From Chloroflexota bacterium (GTDB taxonomy: Bacteria > Chloroflexota > Anaerolineae > J102): DNA of 14,409 bases. Numbering within the stretch: position 1 is the stretch's first letter; each line of letters starts with the position of its first letter. Shown one piece after another: positions 14,352-14,409 of the stretch. The stretch spans positions 1-14,409 of the forward strand of contig JAADFV010000121.1 of NCBI GenBank assembly GCA_013152695.1. The letters run 5' to 3'. The notes under the pieces are model-generated. The model did not search any database. It saw only the letters and a list, made by a program, of their open reading frames with translations, and had not been told where the DNA came from. Position numbers and translations under genes: made by a program.

Positions 14352-14409
14352 TTTAAGGCGTTTTATGAGATTTACCCGACAAATCAAGCTCACAACCTAG
14401 TTTTCCCCT

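Noticed and set aside
1..14409. CRISPR arrays, tRNA or rRNA genes, insertion sequences
   Set aside because: No regularly spaced repeats, no tRNA or rRNA-like segments, and no transposase-like protein were seen; nearly all sequence is accounted for by the operon.

Overview
The window is one long operon-like block read entirely from the minus strand (right to left). It encodes a respiratory module built around alternative complex III (ACIII, quinol:electron-acceptor oxidoreductase). The six-gene order actA-actB-actC-actD-actE-actF is intact and canonical. The organism is most likely a member of Chloroflexota, perhaps Anaerolineae-like. This rests on the ACIII/oxidase layout, a membrane-anchored multiheme cytochrome, and moderate GC (a little over half by eye); it is inference, as there is no rRNA or taxonomic marker here.

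Layout in transcription order: an upstream regulatory stretch with repeats and dyads (14155-14409); a membrane-anchored cytochrome with twelve CxxCH haem c sites (11557-14154); a strong intercistronic hairpin (11500-11538); a membrane-anchored protein with about six TPR repeats (10577-11467); a 174-base gap with a palindrome; a haem-copper-oxidase subunit I homologue broken by one apparent frameshift (8796-10402); actA (five haems), actB (Tat-exported, molybdopterin-oxidoreductase-like plus four Fe-S clusters), actC, actD, actE (one-haem lipoprotein) and actF; a small one-helix protein (897-1259); and an oxidase subunit II homologue fused to a cytochrome c domain that runs off the left edge (1-880). 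The genes from actB to subunit II are tightly packed, with several ATGA stop/start overlaps. Nothing on the plus strand looks like a gene.

The most unusual thing is the pair of oxidase-like subunits flanking the act genes. Subunit I keeps both low-spin haem ligands but lacks the high-spin haem ligand (His to Tyr) and one CuB histidine (His to Arg), and the D-channel Asp, the helix VI Glu and the K-channel Lys are also gone. Subunit II lacks both CuA cysteines and one CuA histidine but keeps a haem c site. The losses agree across two separate genes, so this looks like a consistent non-canonical 'pseudo-oxidase' associated with ACIII and a dodecahaem cytochrome rather than a normal aa3/caa3 terminal oxidase.

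Working model (inference): ActC and ActB handle quinol electrons, ActA and ActE pass them through six haems c, and the subunit II haem c and subunit I low-spin haem act as a further electron-transfer or structural partner. The dodecahaem protein connects the complex to a periplasmic or extracellular donor or acceptor. The window encodes 19 CxxCH haem sites in total (12+5+1+1).
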